NCBI RefSeq assembly: GCF_012273515.2
Contig: NZ_CP050975.2
Location: 2,480,001 to 2,544,000, forward strand
Direction of reading: 5' to 3'
Length of the DNA: 64,000 nt
Source of the DNA: Streptomyces sp. RPA4-2
Lineage (GTDB): Bacteria > Actinomycetota > Actinomycetes > Streptomycetales > Streptomycetaceae
The notes below the pieces were generated by a model. That model worked only from the letters and a program-made list of their open reading frames with translations. It made no database searches and was not told the DNA's origin. Below, piece after piece: positions 1 through 11,230 of this stretch (position 1 is its first letter; each line of letters starts with the position of its first letter). Both the position numbers and the translations under genes were made by a program.

Positions 1-1052
1 GAGTCGAGGAGGGCCTGGGCGACCGCCTTGGTGCCCTCGGCGTAGTCGGGGTGCTCGAAGACGCCCATCGGACCGTTCCAGAAGACGGTGGCCGCGTCGG
101 CGAGCTTCGAGGCGTAGAGGGCACCGGTCTCGGGACCGATGTCGAGGCCCATCCCGTCGGCCGGGATGGCGTCCGCGGCGACGGTGGTGGGGTGGGACGG
201 GGCCTTGGTCTTCAGGTCCGGGAACTGCGACGCGGTCACGACGTCGACCGGGACGACCAGTTCGACGCCGTTCTTCTCGGCGCGCTCGACGTACTCCTTG
301 ACCGCGGGCAGCTGGTCGTCCTGGACGAGGGAGGCGCCGATCTCGTAGCCCTTCGCCTTGAGGAAGGTGAAGGCCATGCCGCCGCCGATGAGCAGCCGGT
401 CGGCCTTGCCGAGCAGTTCGTCGATGACGGCGAGCTTGTCGGAGACCTTGGAGCCGCCGAGGGCGACGACGTACGGGCGCTTGACGTCCTCGGTGAGCTT
501 CTTCAGGACACCGACCTCGGTGGCGATGAGGTAACCGGCGTAGTGCGGCAGGCGGGCCGGGAGGTCGTACACGGAGGCGTGCTTGCGGTGCACGGCGCCG
601 AAACCGTCGCCCACGTAGACATCGGCCAGGGCCGCGAGCTGGTCGGCGAACTCGCCGCGCTCGGTGTCGTCCTTGGACGTCTCGCCCGCGTTGAAGCGCA
701 GGTTCTCGATGACCGCGACCTGACCGGGCTCCAGACCCTTCACGGCGTCGTGGGCGGCGGGGCCCACGGTGTCCTGGGCGAACGCGACCGGGGCGCCGAG
801 GAGTTCGGCAAGGCGCTCGGCGGGCTGCAGCAGGGAGAAGGCGGGGTCCGGGGCCCCCTTGGGCCGGCCCAGGTGGGAGGCGACGATCACCTTGGCGCCC
901 GCTTCCGCCAGCGCCTTGACGGTGGGCAGGACGGCGCGGATGCGGCCGTCGTCCGTGATGAGGCCGTCGGCCAGCGGCACGTTCAGGTCGGCGCGGACGA
1001 AGACCCGCTTGCCGTCCACGCCTTCGGCGATGAGTTCGTCGATCGTCTTCAT
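1..1052 (-). CDS. pgk: phosphoglycerate kinase (3' end beyond window)
   Basis: Phosphoglycerate kinase transfers phosphate from 1,3-bisphosphoglycerate to ADP in glycolysis and works in reverse in gluconeogenesis; it is cytosolic. The frame starts ATG-AAG-ACG-ATC (MKTIDEL) at 1052 with AGGAG 7 nt upstream. It shows family motifs in order: RADLNVPL, ASHLGRPKG, ENLRFNAGE, the GGSKVSDKL hinge region, LIGGGMAFTF, and the late GPMGVFE nucleotide-site segment. About 350 codons lie in the window. The roughly 50 remaining residues, including the GGGDS-type end, fall beyond base 1. It sits 129 nt downstream of gap on the same strand, the usual gap-pgk order in actinobacteria. The identification is secure. 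Confidence 0.97.
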   Translation of the reverse strand, partial: MKTIDELIAEGVDGKRVFVRADLNVPLADGLITDDGRIRAVLPTVKALAEAGAKVIVASHLGRPKGAPDPAFSLLQPAERLAELLGAPVAFAQDTVGPAAHDAVKGLEPGQVAVIENLRFNAGETSKDDTERGEFADQLAALADVYVGDGFGAVHRKHASVYDLPARLPHYAGYLIATEVGVLKKLTEDVKRPYVVALGGSKVSDKLAVIDELLGKADRLLIGGGMAFTFLKAKGYEIGASLVQDDQLPAVKEYVERAEKNGVELVVPVDVVTASQFPDLKTKAPSHPTTVAADAIPADGMGLDIGPETGALYASKLADAATVFWNGPMGVFEHPDYAEGTKAVAQALLD

Positions 1053-1110
1053 GAAGGGACTCCTAGGAAGGCTCTTGAGATCCGAGAGGGCTGATCGATC
1101 CGTACGCGAG

Positions 1111-1152
1111 ACAGGGCCCGGACAGCGCGGCCTTGCGCTGCCCGAGCCCTGT
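1111..1152 (-). terminator. gap-pgk intergenic hairpin
   Basis: The arms ACAGGGC (1111-1117) and GCCCTGT (1146-1152) are perfect inverts. They enclose a second inverted pair, CAGCGC/GCGCTG, giving a long G+C-rich stem without a T-tract. It lies in the 129-nt gap between gap and pgk, so it could be a partial terminator or processing site that sets different gap and pgk mRNA levels. The structure is seen in sequence; the role is inferred. Confidence 0.5.
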
Positions 1153-1181
1153 GCTCACATCGAGGTGCCTGGCTCCGGGAC

Positions 1182-2258
<1,077 letters not shown>

Positions 2259-2316
2259 CTAGAACCCTACCTCCCTGAGACGTCTGGAGTGACATTGAGA
2301 TGCCCCATACACGGCA

Positions 2317-2354
2317 GGGTGTTCCGTACCCACCAGTAGGGGTACGGAACACCC
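2317..2354. terminator. perfect 15-bp hairpin behind the M14 peptidase gene
   Basis: GGGTGTTCCGTACCC (2317-2331) and its exact reverse complement (2340-2354) flank an 8-nt loop. It lies 29 nt past the M14 gene stop and upstream of gap, where it would end peptidase transcription before the gap promoter. There is no T-run, which is common for Streptomyces terminators. Because it is a perfect symmetric palindrome near the gap promoter, an operator role is a less likely alternative. Confidence 0.65.
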
Positions 2355-2382
2355 TCGATGTTGACGAGGCAGTCGCCGCGAA

Positions 2383-5340
2383 TCAGCTCTTCAGAGCGGT
2401 GAGCGCCTTCCCGATGAGGGCCGCGCGGTCGGCCGCCTTGGCGACGTGTTCCAGGCCGAAGCCCAGCAGCACGGTGTCACCGGTGGTGATCCCTCCGTAC
2501 GTCTTGAACAGCTCTCCGTAGCGCGCCCAGTCCTTGAGGACGGCCGGGCTGCCCGGGGGCGGTCCGGCGACGCTCCAGGGGCCGAGGGAGGTCTCGAAGC
2601 CCTCCGTCCCGGTGGCCGCCCCGGCGACGACGAGGGAGGTGTCGTCCGCGAGGACACCGTGGCCGCCGGAGCTCGGGTCGGTGATGTAGCTCAGGGACAC
2701 CTCCACCGACTTCCCGGCGTACGCGCTCAGGTCGAAGGCGACCTGCTGCCAGCCGCTGGAGGCGCCGGTGAAGCTGTTCCAGGCCCCGCTGGTGCCGGTG
2801 TTGGCGCAGCCGGACGCGTTGACGGTCAGGTAGTGCTTGAGCCAGGGATGCTCGTGGACCAGGAATCCGGCCTCGCACTCCGCGGGTGCCTCGCTGCTGG
2901 TGGCGCCGCCCGTCTCGGGCAGCGTCGTCCAGTCGTCGGCTCCGGTGGTGTGGATCTCGACGACAGCGTGGTCGTAGCCGGGCTCGGTGTCCCACAGGAG
3001 TTGGGTGCGCAGCGCCGGCTTGTCGGCGGCGCTGACGCCGGTGAGGTCGATAGTGCGGGTGAGGCGTTTGTAGGCGTCGTCGGTGTGCACGGCGGCGGCC
3101 ATCGACGAGCCGGCGTAGGGCCCGTAGGGGTTGACGGTGCCCGCGAACTGGCCGGCGCCCGCGCTGGACGCGAACTGCGGGTACTGGGCGGCGGACAGCG
3201 TGTCCGAGGTGACGCCGTAAGTGCCCGCGGCGTTCAGCGGGTTGCCGGGCGCGTCCCCGAGCGCTCCCGTGAAGCCGGTGAGCCTGCCGGAGCCGGTGAA
3301 GCCGTTGGCGCCCGGGGTGGACGTACGGGAGTAGGCGCCGAGGTAGTACTGGCTGAAGTCGTTGGAGAGGTTGCCTCCGCCGAGGTCGACGTTGCCGCCG
3401 GCCTGCTCGCCCGCCTCGACCAGTTTCCCGCCCTCGTTGAGGAAGGCGCGCAGCTGGAGCTGGGTGGCGTTCGCGGGTCGTGCGGCTCCGGTGTAGTGGA
3501 CGACCGTTTTGAAGTGGTCGAGCACGCCGAGCGCGTCGGGCGCGCCGAGGGTGGCCACGTCCCAGACGAGGGGCTTCTTCCCGTTGGCCTTCAGGGCGTC
3601 GACGTACGCCTGGGACTGCGTGGCGGCCGCGCCCTCCTCGGCGACGACGAGGGTGTCGGCCACGGGGCGTTCGGCCACGGTGTAGGTGAAGTGTGTGCTG
3701 GAGGTCTTCTTGCCGCTCCTGGTCTCACCGGTGAACCAGACCTCGACCTTGTCGCCCCGGTCGCCGTCCTTGACCTTGGCGCGGTACTCGTCGAAGTAGA
3801 GGTTGTCCTTGCCGCCGTAGGTCTCGCCGCCGTGCCAGGGCTTGAGTGCCATGTCCAGCGTCCGGCCGCCGTTGACCCGGTACTTGAGCTCCTTGTCGCG
3901 TACGGACTTGCGGACGACGACGGAGACCTCCTGGTCCGCTCCACGGGAGTACGACGTGGTGAAGGCGGCGGGGGTGAAGTCGGGCGCGTCGAGGCCGACC
4001 GAGGAGGAGGGCTGGTCGGGGTGGGCGGCGGTCTCGGCGACGGAGAGCGCGAACGGGACGTTCTTCTCGAACTCCTGCTCTATCAGCTTCTCGTCGTCCG
4101 GGAAGGTGAAGACCGAGGCGCAGTCCGCCGCGTTCCAGGCGTCGTTCGGGTCGAGGTTCGACGCGGTCTGGCAGGTCGACATCTCGGGGGTGAACATCGC
4201 CATGCCGTTGACGTTGCCCGCGTGGCCGTCCGCCTCACCGTTGGTGGTGTAGAGCTCCGAGGAGACCTGCGGGTGGTAGCCGGGGATCGCCGAGTTCTCC
4301 GGGGTTCCGGCGAGCGACTTGTAGAGCACGTCGTCCGGGGTCGGCGTCGCCACCTGCCAGCCCACTCCGTAGAGCAGCAGTTCGGCGGCCGAGTGGTAGT
4401 TGATGCCGTACGTGAAGTCGACGCGCTTCTCGAAGGCGTCGAGGGCCTGGGTCTCGGGCTCGGAGCCGGGGCTCGCGCCGCGGTAGGTCTCGCTGGTGGG
4501 GTTCGGGGACGAACCCTCGTCGTCGTAGCCCCACTTGTAGGCGAAGTTGCGGTTGAGGTCGACGCCGTCGCCGGTGGAGACGACACCGTCGCCGTTCACG
4601 TCCCGCAGGTTCTTGCGCCACTGGCGCTCGTCCTCGCCCTGGAACGTGTAGTCGTAGCCGTCCGGGTTGGCCGACAGCACGAACCACAGTTCGGTCGAGT
4701 CCACGATCTTCTTGATGCGCTTGTCCGTGGAGTAGTTGTCCAGGTAGTAGTGCATCAGGCGCCGGGTCATCTCGGGCGTGATCCACTCACGTGCGTGCTG
4801 GTTGGACATGTACAGCACGGACGGCTTGGAGCCGTCCTTCGTCTTCTTCGCGCCCTTGGTCAGCTTCAGCGCGAGGATGTCCTGGCCCTTGAGGGTCTTG
4901 CCGATGGAGACGACCTTGGTGAGGTCGGGATGGGCCGCGCCGGTCCTGACGATCTCCTCCTGGAGATTGCCCTTTCCGCTGTACGGCCGGAACACGCCTT
5001 GAGCCGCGCCCTCGACGCGCGCCTCGGTCCTGGCCGAAAGTGTGTGCTCGGTGAGCCCGACGCCCTGCTTCTCCAGCTTCCGGGCCTGCTTGTCGGTCAG
5101 GTAGACCTCGACCGCGCTCTTGCCGTTCTTCGCGGCCCGGTCGCCGAGTTCGTGGCCGTCCTGCCCGGCCGCGAGCAGCAGGGGTATCTGCTGCTTCGTG
5201 ACCTCCGCGTGGAACACCTTCACGGCGTTCGCGTCGGGTTCGGGCGAACTCCCGCTCTGCGCCTGGGCGATGGGCGCCATACCGGCACCGCCCAGCAGGA
5301 GTGCGCCCGCAGCGAGGATCGCTCTCGCTCTTCGTCTCAT
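2383..5340 (-). CDS. secreted M14 zinc carboxypeptidase, large multidomain
   Basis: The 985-residue protein has a start ATG at 5340 that follows AGGGGGG. A Sec signal peptide (MRRRARAILAAGALLLGGAG, then an AxA site near residue 28) implies export. The M14 domain spans about residues 115-450: zinc ligands H182 and E185 in NQHAREW, H316 in INYHS, and catalytic E386 in FTPEMS. LNRNF carries substrate-binding residues. After a mixed linker, the C-terminal third (about 650-985) resembles the tail of secreted M6/InhA-like peptidases, with a jelly-roll-like segment around SFTGASSGWQQVAFDLSAY. It is a standalone gene bounded by hairpins on both sides. It probably trims C-terminal residues from extracellular proteins; the specificity cannot be read from sequence. 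Confidence 0.93.
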   Translation of the reverse strand: MRRRARAILAAGALLLGGAGMAPIAQAQSGSSPEPDANAVKVFHAEVTKQQIPLLLAAGQDGHELGDRAAKNGKSAVEVYLTDKQARKLEKQGVGLTEHTLSARTEARVEGAAQGVFRPYSGKGNLQEEIVRTGAAHPDLTKVVSIGKTLKGQDILALKLTKGAKKTKDGSKPSVLYMSNQHAREWITPEMTRRLMHYYLDNYSTDKRIKKIVDSTELWFVLSANPDGYDYTFQGEDERQWRKNLRDVNGDGVVSTGDGVDLNRNFAYKWGYDDEGSSPNPTSETYRGASPGSEPETQALDAFEKRVDFTYGINYHSAAELLLYGVGWQVATPTPDDVLYKSLAGTPENSAIPGYHPQVSSELYTTNGEADGHAGNVNGMAMFTPEMSTCQTASNLDPNDAWNAADCASVFTFPDDEKLIEQEFEKNVPFALSVAETAAHPDQPSSSVGLDAPDFTPAAFTTSYSRGADQEVSVVVRKSVRDKELKYRVNGGRTLDMALKPWHGGETYGGKDNLYFDEYRAKVKDGDRGDKVEVWFTGETRSGKKTSSTHFTYTVAERPVADTLVVAEEGAAATQSQAYVDALKANGKKPLVWDVATLGAPDALGVLDHFKTVVHYTGAARPANATQLQLRAFLNEGGKLVEAGEQAGGNVDLGGGNLSNDFSQYYLGAYSRTSTPGANGFTGSGRLTGFTGALGDAPGNPLNAAGTYGVTSDTLSAAQYPQFASSAGAGQFAGTVNPYGPYAGSSMAAAVHTDDAYKRLTRTIDLTGVSAADKPALRTQLLWDTEPGYDHAVVEIHTTGADDWTTLPETGGATSSEAPAECEAGFLVHEHPWLKHYLTVNASGCANTGTSGAWNSFTGASSGWQQVAFDLSAYAGKSVEVSLSYITDPSSGGHGVLADDTSLVVAGAATGTEGFETSLGPWSVAGPPPGSPAVLKDWARYGELFKTYGGITTGDTVLLGFGLEHVAKAADRAALIGKALTALKS

Positions 5341-5434
5341 GAGCCCCCCTTGCATGTGTCCGCCACAGTGGCGAACAGATGCCAGGCTCATGACACTTCA
5401 TGGTCAAGTCAAGAGCGCCTCACGGACAAGTAAA

Positions 5435-5473
5435 CGCCGGTGCCGATGACCCAAGTGGGCATCGGCACCGGCG
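5435..5473 (-). terminator. terminator of the whiA operon
   Basis: Perfect 14-bp arms CGCCGGTGCCGATG (5435-5448) and CATCGGCACCGGCG (5460-5473) are separated by 11 nt. On the minus strand the stem is followed by TTTACTT. It begins about 30 nt past the whiA stop and lies before the M14 gene start, so it should end the whiA-containing transcript. Confidence 0.8.
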
Positions 5474-5503
5474 TGTTGGGCTTCTGGAGGTTCATCGGGC
5501 CGG

Positions 5504-6493
5504 TCAGCCCGCGAGGTTGTCCGCCATTTCCTCGGTGAGGTTGGACTCCGTACTCGGGATCCCCAGGTCCTGAGCCCGCTTGTCGGCCATGGCCAGCAGC
5601 CGTCGGATGCGGCCGGCGACGGCGTCCTTGGTCAGCGGCGGGTCGGCGAGCGCGCCCAGCTCCTCCAGGGAGGCCTGCTTGTGCTCCATGCGCAGCCGTC
5701 CGGCCGCGGCGAGGTGTTCCGGCACCTCGTCGGCGAGAATCTCCAGGGCGCGTTGCACGCGTGCCCCGGCGGCGACGGCCGCACGGGCGGAGCGGCGCAG
5801 GTTGGCGTCGTCGAAGTTGGCGAGCCGGTTGGCCGTGGCCCTGACCTCGCGGCGCATCCGCCGCTCCTCCCAGGCGAGCACGGACTCATGGGCGCCGAGG
5901 CGGGTCAGCAGCGCGCCGATCGCGTCGCCGTCCCGTACGACCACCCGGTCCACGCCGCGCACCTCGCGGGCCTTCGCCGCGATCGACAGCCTGCGGGCGG
6001 CGCCGACCAGTGCGAGCGCGGCCTCCGGGCCCGGGCAGGTCACCTCCAGCGAGGAGGAGCGGCCGGGCTCGGTCAGCGAGCCGTGCGCGAGGAAGGCTCC
6101 CCGCCAGGCCGCCTCGGCGTCGCAGGTGGCCCCCGAGACCACCTGCGGCGGAAGGCCCCTGATCGGGCGTCCACGGCCGTCCACGAGCCCTGTCTGGCGG
6201 GCCAGCTGGTCGCCGCCCGCCACGACGCGCACGACATAGCGGGAGCCGCGGCGCAGCCCGCCGGGCGCCATCACGATCAGTTCGGAACTGTGGCCGAAGA
6301 TCTCCAAGATGTCCCGCTTCAGGCGACGTGCCGCCATCGCGGTGTCGAGCTCCGCCTCGATCACGATCCGGCCGCTCACCAGGTGAAGGCCGCCCGCGAA
6401 CCGCAGAATGGCGGAGACCTCCGCCTTTCTGCAGCAGGTCCGGGTGACGGGAAGCCGGGAGATCTCATCCTTCACCGCTGCCGTCATCGCCAT
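5504..6493 (-). CDS. whiA: sporulation transcription factor WhiA
   Basis: WhiA is a DNA-binding developmental regulator that acts with WhiB to stop aerial growth and start sporulation septation in Streptomyces. The 329-residue protein has the expected layout. A degenerate LAGLIDADG homing-endonuclease-like fold covers about residues 1-210 (opening [18 protein letters not shown]). A C-terminal helix-turn-helix covers about 225-310 ([29 protein letters not shown]). The start ATG at 6493 lies inside the 3' end of yvcK (10-nt overlap); a second in-frame ATG is at 6487. It is the last gene of the overlapping rapZ-yvcK-whiA block, an order conserved across Gram-positives. Confidence 0.97.
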   Translation of the reverse strand: MAMTAAVKDEISRLPVTRTCCRKAEVSAILRFAGGLHLVSGRIVIEAELDTAMAARRLKRDILEIFGHSSELIVMAPGGLRRGSRYVVRVVAGGDQLARQTGLVDGRGRPIRGLPPQVVSGATCDAEAAWRGAFLAHGSLTEPGRSSSLEVTCPGPEAALALVGAARRLSIAAKAREVRGVDRVVVRDGDAIGALLTRLGAHESVLAWEERRMRREVRATANRLANFDDANLRRSARAAVAAGARVQRALEILADEVPEHLAAAGRLRMEHKQASLEELGALADPPLTKDAVAGRIRRLLAMADKRAQDLGIPSTESNLTEEMADNLAG

Positions 6494-7554
6494 GGGCCGA
6501 TCCTTCCATGCATCCGAAAAATACGGTCGTACGCGGCGGCCAACAGCTCCGGGTCGTGCCGCGGAGATCCGTCGGTCCGGGCCACCGGCGCCAGCTCGAC
6601 CGCGGCGCCGAACCGCTTGGCAGCGTCGGTCAGTGAGTCGCGGTCGGGCACGGCGGCCTCGTCGGCCAGCACCACGTCCAGGGCGAGTTTAGGGGCGTGT
6701 CGTCCCAAAACCTCCAAATGACGCTGCGGAGAGAAGCCCTCGGTTTCTCCGGGCTGCGGGGCGAGGTTCAGGGAGAGTACCCGGCGGGCCTTCGTCTGCG
6801 TGAGGGCGTCCAGCAGCTCGGGGACGAGAAGGTGCGGAATCACCGAGGAGAACCAGGAGCCGGGGCCGAGCACCACCCAGTCCGCGTCGAGGACGGCCGC
6901 CACGGCCTCAGGGACGGCGGGCGGGTCGTGCGGCACGACGTGCACGGACTGCACCTCACCGGGGGTGAGTGCCACGGTGGCCTGCCCGCGGACCGTCTCC
7001 ACATCGTCGGGCCGCTCCGGCCGGTGCCCCTTGACCAGGGCCTGCAGCTCCAGGGGCACGGCGGACATGGGCAGCACCCGGCCGTGCGCGCCCAGCAGCC
7101 TGCCGACCAGGTCCAGGGCCTGGACGTGGTCGCCGAGCTGTTCCCACAGGGCGACGATCAGCAGATTGCCGACCGCGTGCTCGTGCAGGTCGCCCTTGGA
7201 CTGGAAACGGTGCTGGATGACGCGGGCCCAGGTCTGGCCCCAGTCGTCGTCGCCGCACAGCGCCGCCAGGGCCTTGCGCAGGTCGCCGGGGGGCAGCACG
7301 CCCAGTTCGTCGCGCAGGCGGCCGCTGGAGCCGCCGTCGTCGGCCACGGTGACGACGGCGGTGAGGTCCCCGGTGATGCGGCGCAGCGCGGCGAGCGAGG
7401 CGGACAGGCCCATGCCGCCGCCCAGGGCGACGACCTTGGGCTGGGCGCCGCGGCGGCGCGGCTTCGCGCCGCGTGCCTCGGCGGGTCTGCCGCCCTGTTC
7501 CTCCGCGGTGATCCTCCGCAGTCTGCTGAGCCGCAGTGCGGCACGTCCCGTCAT
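6484..7554 (-). CDS. yvcK: YvcK/CofD-like protein (gluconeogenesis factor family)
   Basis: The 356-residue cytosolic protein belongs to the YvcK family, which in Bacillus and Mycobacterium binds UDP-sugars and influences central carbon use and cell-wall synthesis. Visible motifs are the nucleotide-sugar loop [13 protein letters not shown] (about residues 41-53), [23 protein letters not shown] and HAVGNLL. The first 38 residues are a basic, probably disordered extension. Its ATG at 7554 overlaps the rapZ stop as ATGA, and its end overlaps whiA by 10 nt, so the three genes are probably translationally coupled. The biochemical role in Streptomyces is inferred from family members. Confidence 0.93.
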   Translation of the reverse strand: MTGRAALRLSRLRRITAEEQGGRPAEARGAKPRRRGAQPKVVALGGGMGLSASLAALRRITGDLTAVVTVADDGGSSGRLRDELGVLPPGDLRKALAALCGDDDWGQTWARVIQHRFQSKGDLHEHAVGNLLIVALWEQLGDHVQALDLVGRLLGAHGRVLPMSAVPLELQALVKGHRPERPDDVETVRGQATVALTPGEVQSVHVVPHDPPAVPEAVAAVLDADWVVLGPGSWFSSVIPHLLVPELLDALTQTKARRVLSLNLAPQPGETEGFSPQRHLEVLGRHAPKLALDVVLADEAAVPDRDSLTDAAKRFGAAVELAPVARTDGSPRHDPELLAAAYDRIFRMHGRIGPWR

Positions 7555-8522
7555 TCCCGGCCCATGTCCCGGTGGACGACCACGGTCTCCACGCCCTGGG
7601 AGGCGAGGCGGGCGGCGAGCTTCTCGGAGGTGGCGACGGAGCGGTGCTTGCCGCCGGTGCAGCCGACCGCGATGGTCACGTAGCGCTTGCCCTCGCGGCG
7701 GTAGCCGGCGGCGATCAGCTGGAGCAGCTCGGCGTAGCGGTCGAGGAACTCCTTGGCGCCGGGCTGGTTGAAGACGTAGGCCGCGACCTCCTCGTTGAGG
7801 CCGGTGTAGGGGCGCAGCTCCGGGACCCAGTGGGGGTTCGGCAGGAAACGCATGTCCACGACCAGGTCGGCGTCCACGGGAAGGCCGTACTTGAAGCCGA
7901 AGGACATCACGGTGGCCCGCAGCTCGGGCTCCTCCTCGCCCGCGAACTGGGCGTCCATCTTGGCGCGCAGCTCGTGCACGTTCAGGCTGGAGGTGTCGAT
8001 GACCAGGTCCGCGTCGCCGCGCAGCTCGCGCAGCAGCTCGCGTTCGGCGTCGATGCCGTCGACGATGCGGCCGTCGCCCTGGAGGGGGTGCGGGCGGCGC
8101 ACGGACTCGAAGCGGCGTACCAGGACCTCGTCGGAGGATTCCAGGAAGACGATCCGCCGGGTGACGTTCTTCGACTCCAGGTCGGCGAGGGACTCACGGA
8201 GGTTGTCGAAGAAGCGGCGGCCGCGTACGTCGACGACGACCGCGATCCGGGCCACGTTGCCCTGGGAGCGGGCACCGAGCTCCACCATGGTGGGGATCAG
8301 CGCGGGCGGCAGGTTGTCCACGACGAACCAGCCGAGGTCCTCCAGGCACTTGGCGGCCGTCGACCGGCCCGCTCCGGACATCCCGGAGATGATCACCAGT
8401 TCGGGGATGGCGGCGTCGGGTGCCACGGCCGTCTCCATCGTCGTGTCTTCCTGCGTTCCCTCTGTCGCTTCGGCGCCCTGCGGGGCGTCCTCTTGTCGGT
8501 CCTGTCGTTCGCTGTCGCTCAT
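7551..8522 (-). CDS. rapZ: RapZ-family P-loop nucleotide-binding protein
   Basis: In enterobacteria RapZ is an RNase E adaptor that senses glucosamine-6-phosphate; the actinobacterial target is unknown. The 323-residue protein starts with a 40-residue acidic tail. The Walker A loop GMSGAGRST follows (about residues 48-56), then the VVDNLPP switch and a C-terminal domain ending in [11 protein letters not shown]. Its start overlaps the uvrC stop and its stop overlaps the yvcK start, both as 4-nt ATGA junctions. It is therefore the second gene of the uvrC-rapZ-yvcK-whiA transcription order on the minus strand. Confidence 0.95.
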   Translation of the reverse strand: MSDSERQDRQEDAPQGAEATEGTQEDTTMETAVAPDAAIPELVIISGMSGAGRSTAAKCLEDLGWFVVDNLPPALIPTMVELGARSQGNVARIAVVVDVRGRRFFDNLRESLADLESKNVTRRIVFLESSDEVLVRRFESVRRPHPLQGDGRIVDGIDAERELLRELRGDADLVIDTSSLNVHELRAKMDAQFAGEEEPELRATVMSFGFKYGLPVDADLVVDMRFLPNPHWVPELRPYTGLNEEVAAYVFNQPGAKEFLDRYAELLQLIAAGYRREGKRYVTIAVGCTGGKHRSVATSEKLAARLASQGVETVVVHRDMGRE

Positions 8523-10579
8523 GTCTCCTGCCCCCGTCGCTCGTACGAGGCGCCCGCGGTCACGGGCTCCTCCGGGGAGTCCGGTGTCGTCCCGGGCTCC
8601 TCGTCTTCCATGATCTCTCCAGTCGCCGTGTTCACGGCGGGTGCGGCCGGAGCCGCCTGGGCGAGGGCCACGGCGATCGCCTCGGCCGTCTTGCGGCCTA
8701 TGCCGGGAACTTCGCAGATCTGGTCGATTGTCGCGGATCGCAGCTTTTTCACGGAACCGAAATGCTTGATCAGCGCCTGTTTGCGTGTCTCGCCGAGACC
8801 GGGCACCTCGTCCAGCGGGCTCGCTTTGAAGCGCTTGGCCCGTTTGGCGCGCTGGTAGGTGATGGCGAAGCGGTGGGCCTCGTCACGGACACGCTGGAGC
8901 AGGTACAGGCCCTCGCTGGTGCGCGGCAGGACCACCGGGTCGTCCTCGTCCGGCAGCCAGACCTCCTCCAGCCGCTTGGCCAGGCCGCAGACGGCGATGT
9001 CGTCGATACCCAGTTCGTCCAGGGCCTTCTGGGCGGCCGCGACCTGCGGCCGGCCGCCGTCGACGACGACCAGCTGCGGGGGGTAGGCGAAGCGCTTGGG
9101 GCGGCCGTCGTCCTCGGTGAAGGCGTTCTCCCCGTCGCTCGTCCCCTCGGCCTCGCCGTCCGTCCATTCGCCGGTCCGCTCCTTCTCGGAGAGGTAGCGC
9201 CGGAAGCGGCGGGTGATCACCTCGTGCATGGACCGGACGTCGTCCTGGCCGGCGAAGCCCTTGATCTGGAAGCGGCGGTACTCGCCCTTGCGCTGCAGTC
9301 CGTCCTCGAAGACCACCATCGACGCCACCACGTCGTCGCCCTGGAGGTGCGAGATGTCGTAGCACTCGATCCGGAGCGGGGCGCTGTCCAGGGCGAGGGC
9401 CTCGGCGATCTCCTCCAGGGCCCGGGAGCGGGTGGTGAGGTCGGAGGCGCGCTTGGTCTTGTGCAGGGCGAGCGCCTGGAGCGCGTTGCGCTGCACGGTC
9501 TCCATGAGCGCCTTCTTGTCGCCGCGCTGCGGGATGCGCAGGGACACGTTCGAGCCGCGGCGCGCGGCCAGCCACTCCTGGACGGGCTCCACGAGTTCCG
9601 GCAGCGCCGGGACGAGCACCTCCTTGGGGACGGAGTCGCCCGTCTCCTCCCCGTAGAGCTGCTGGAGCGCGTGTTCGACCAGGTCACCGGTGGTGACGGC
9701 CTCGACCTTGTCGGTGACCCAGCCGCGCTGTCCGCGCACCCGGCCGCCGCGTACGTGGAAGATCTGCACGGCGGCTTCCAGCTCGTCCTCGGCGACGGCC
9801 ATCAGGTCGGCGTCGGTCGCGTCGGCGAGGACGACCGCGTTCTTCTCCATGGCCTTCTTCAGGGCCTCGATGTCGTCGCGCAGGCGGGCCGCCCGCTCGT
9901 ACTCCATCTCCTCGGCCGCGTCCGTCATCCGCTTCTCCAGGCGGCGGATGTACGTCCCCGTGCGGCCGGCCATGAAGTCGCTGAACTCCTCGGCCAGTTC
10001 ACGGTGCTCCTCGGCGGTGACGCGCCCGACGCAGGGGGCGGAGCACTTGCCGATGTACCCGAGGAGGCAGGGGCGGCCGGTGCGGGCGGCGTTCTTGAAC
10101 ACGCCGGCCGAGCAGGTGCGGACGGGGAAGACGCGCAGCAGCAGGTCCACGGTGTCGCGGATCGCCCACGCGTGCCCGTACGGCCCGAAGTAGCGCACGC
10201 CCTTGCGCTTGTGGCCGCGCATCACCTGGACGCGCGGGAACTCCTCGTTCATGGTCACCGCGAGGTACGGGTAGCTCTTGTCGTCGCGGTACTTGACGTT
10301 GAACCGGGGGTCGAACTCCTTGATCCAGGAGTATTCCAGCTGGAGCGCCTCGACCTCCGTGGACACCACCGTCCACTCCACGGACGACGCCGTGGTGACC
10401 ATGGTGCGGGTGCGGGGGTGGAGGTTCGTCAGGTCCTGGAAGTAACTGGCCAGGCGCTGGCGCAGGCTCTTCGCCTTCCCGACGTAGATCACCCGGCGGT
10501 GCTCGTCGCGGAATTTGTACACCCCTGGAGAGTCCGGGATCTGTCCCGGCTTGGGGCGGTAGCTGGAGGGGTCGGCCAT
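8519..10579 (-). CDS. uvrC: excinuclease ABC subunit C
   Basis: UvrC makes both incisions around UvrAB-marked DNA lesions in nucleotide excision repair. The GIY-YIG nuclease domain is near the N-terminus (GVYKF, then [14 protein letters not shown], residues 19-42). A UVR motif lies near the middle (the region ending [19 protein letters not shown]). The UvrC RNase H-like domain holds [20 protein letters not shown], and a C-terminal helix-hairpin-helix pair reads [20 protein letters not shown]. The start ATG at 10579 ([10 protein letters not shown]) was chosen because the GIY-YIG fold begins there. The frame stays open for a further 513 nt upstream, but through a tandem repeat of low-complexity sequence. 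The protein is 686 residues, normal for the family. Confidence 0.95.
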   Translation of the reverse strand: MADPSSYRPKPGQIPDSPGVYKFRDEHRRVIYVGKAKSLRQRLASYFQDLTNLHPRTRTMVTTASSVEWTVVSTEVEALQLEYSWIKEFDPRFNVKYRDDKSYPYLAVTMNEEFPRVQVMRGHKRKGVRYFGPYGHAWAIRDTVDLLLRVFPVRTCSAGVFKNAARTGRPCLLGYIGKCSAPCVGRVTAEEHRELAEEFSDFMAGRTGTYIRRLEKRMTDAAEEMEYERAARLRDDIEALKKAMEKNAVVLADATDADLMAVAEDELEAAVQIFHVRGGRVRGQRGWVTDKVEAVTTGDLVEHALQQLYGEETGDSVPKEVLVPALPELVEPVQEWLAARRGSNVSLRIPQRGDKKALMETVQRNALQALALHKTKRASDLTTRSRALEEIAEALALDSAPLRIECYDISHLQGDDVVASMVVFEDGLQRKGEYRRFQIKGFAGQDDVRSMHEVITRRFRRYLSEKERTGEWTDGEAEGTSDGENAFTEDDGRPKRFAYPPQLVVVDGGRPQVAAAQKALDELGIDDIAVCGLAKRLEEVWLPDEDDPVVLPRTSEGLYLLQRVRDEAHRFAITYQRAKRAKRFKASPLDEVPGLGETRKQALIKHFGSVKKLRSATIDQICEVPGIGRKTAEAIAVALAQAAPAAPAVNTATGEIMEDEEPGTTPDSPEEPVTAGASYERRGQET

Positions 10580-11230
10580 GTCACACACCCTACTGGCGCG
10601 GGCTGACACCGTGACGGCCTCCCGGCGCGCCCGTGGACGAGTCCGGCGGTGTCCGGGGCCCTGGCGGGACGCCGGGGACACCGAGGACACCGAGGACACC
10701 GGGGACGCCGGGGACACCGAGGACACCGAGGACACCGAGGACGGGACTGCGAGGCCCGGGACGCCCAGGACGCCTGGAACGCCGGGACGCGACGGCGAGG
10801 CCGGGGCGGGCCGGTGGCCCGGGACCGGTCCCGGGAGCCGGACGGTGCCCCGGACCCGGTATCCCCGGGACGCCGGACCACCAGCGTGACGCGCTCCCGA
10901 CCATCCGGTGCCGCTCATGACCGGCCCGGCCCGCGCGTTCCCGCCGAAGTCGGCTCCGGCCGGGCGTGCGCCCGGGGAGCCCCCGGCCTCTCCGGCCCTG
11001 TCGGCGGGACGGGCGGGCGCGACGGACGAACGCATCCGCGCCACGGGGCCGACCGTGTTGGGCATCAGGTGTTGTCGGGACTTGGTCAACACGCTTCAAT
11101 GCGGGGGAACTCGGGGGCGTGGACGGCGACAGGCGCGTGTGAACCGGAACCGCGCGCCGGCCGGGCGTCCCCGGGAACCCTCGCGCGACGGTCTGACCAG
11201 CCGTTGTGAACTCCACAGAAAGGCCCCTGC
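10580..11230. other. 651-nt gap between uvrC and the HTH gene
   Basis: No convincing gene is seen. Frames on both strands are open but low in complexity and lack plausible starts or family motifs. The stretch holds the minisatellite at 10668-10739 and should hold the divergent promoters of uvrC (minus) and the HTH gene (plus). Confidence 0.6.
10668..10739. repeat. 9-bp minisatellite, eight copies
   Basis: Eight head-to-tail 9-mers run without interruption. Five are GACACCGAG; the first and fifth are GACGCCGGG and the fourth is GACACCGGG. It lies about 90-160 nt upstream of the uvrC start codon. The period is a multiple of three, so all six frames stay open across it, which explains the long spurious frame extending uvrC upstream. 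Confidence 0.9.

Noticed and set aside
10580..11092. Upstream extension of uvrC to 11092
   Set aside because: The extension crosses a tandem repeat, has no conserved motif, and the conserved UvrC N-terminus begins at 10579.
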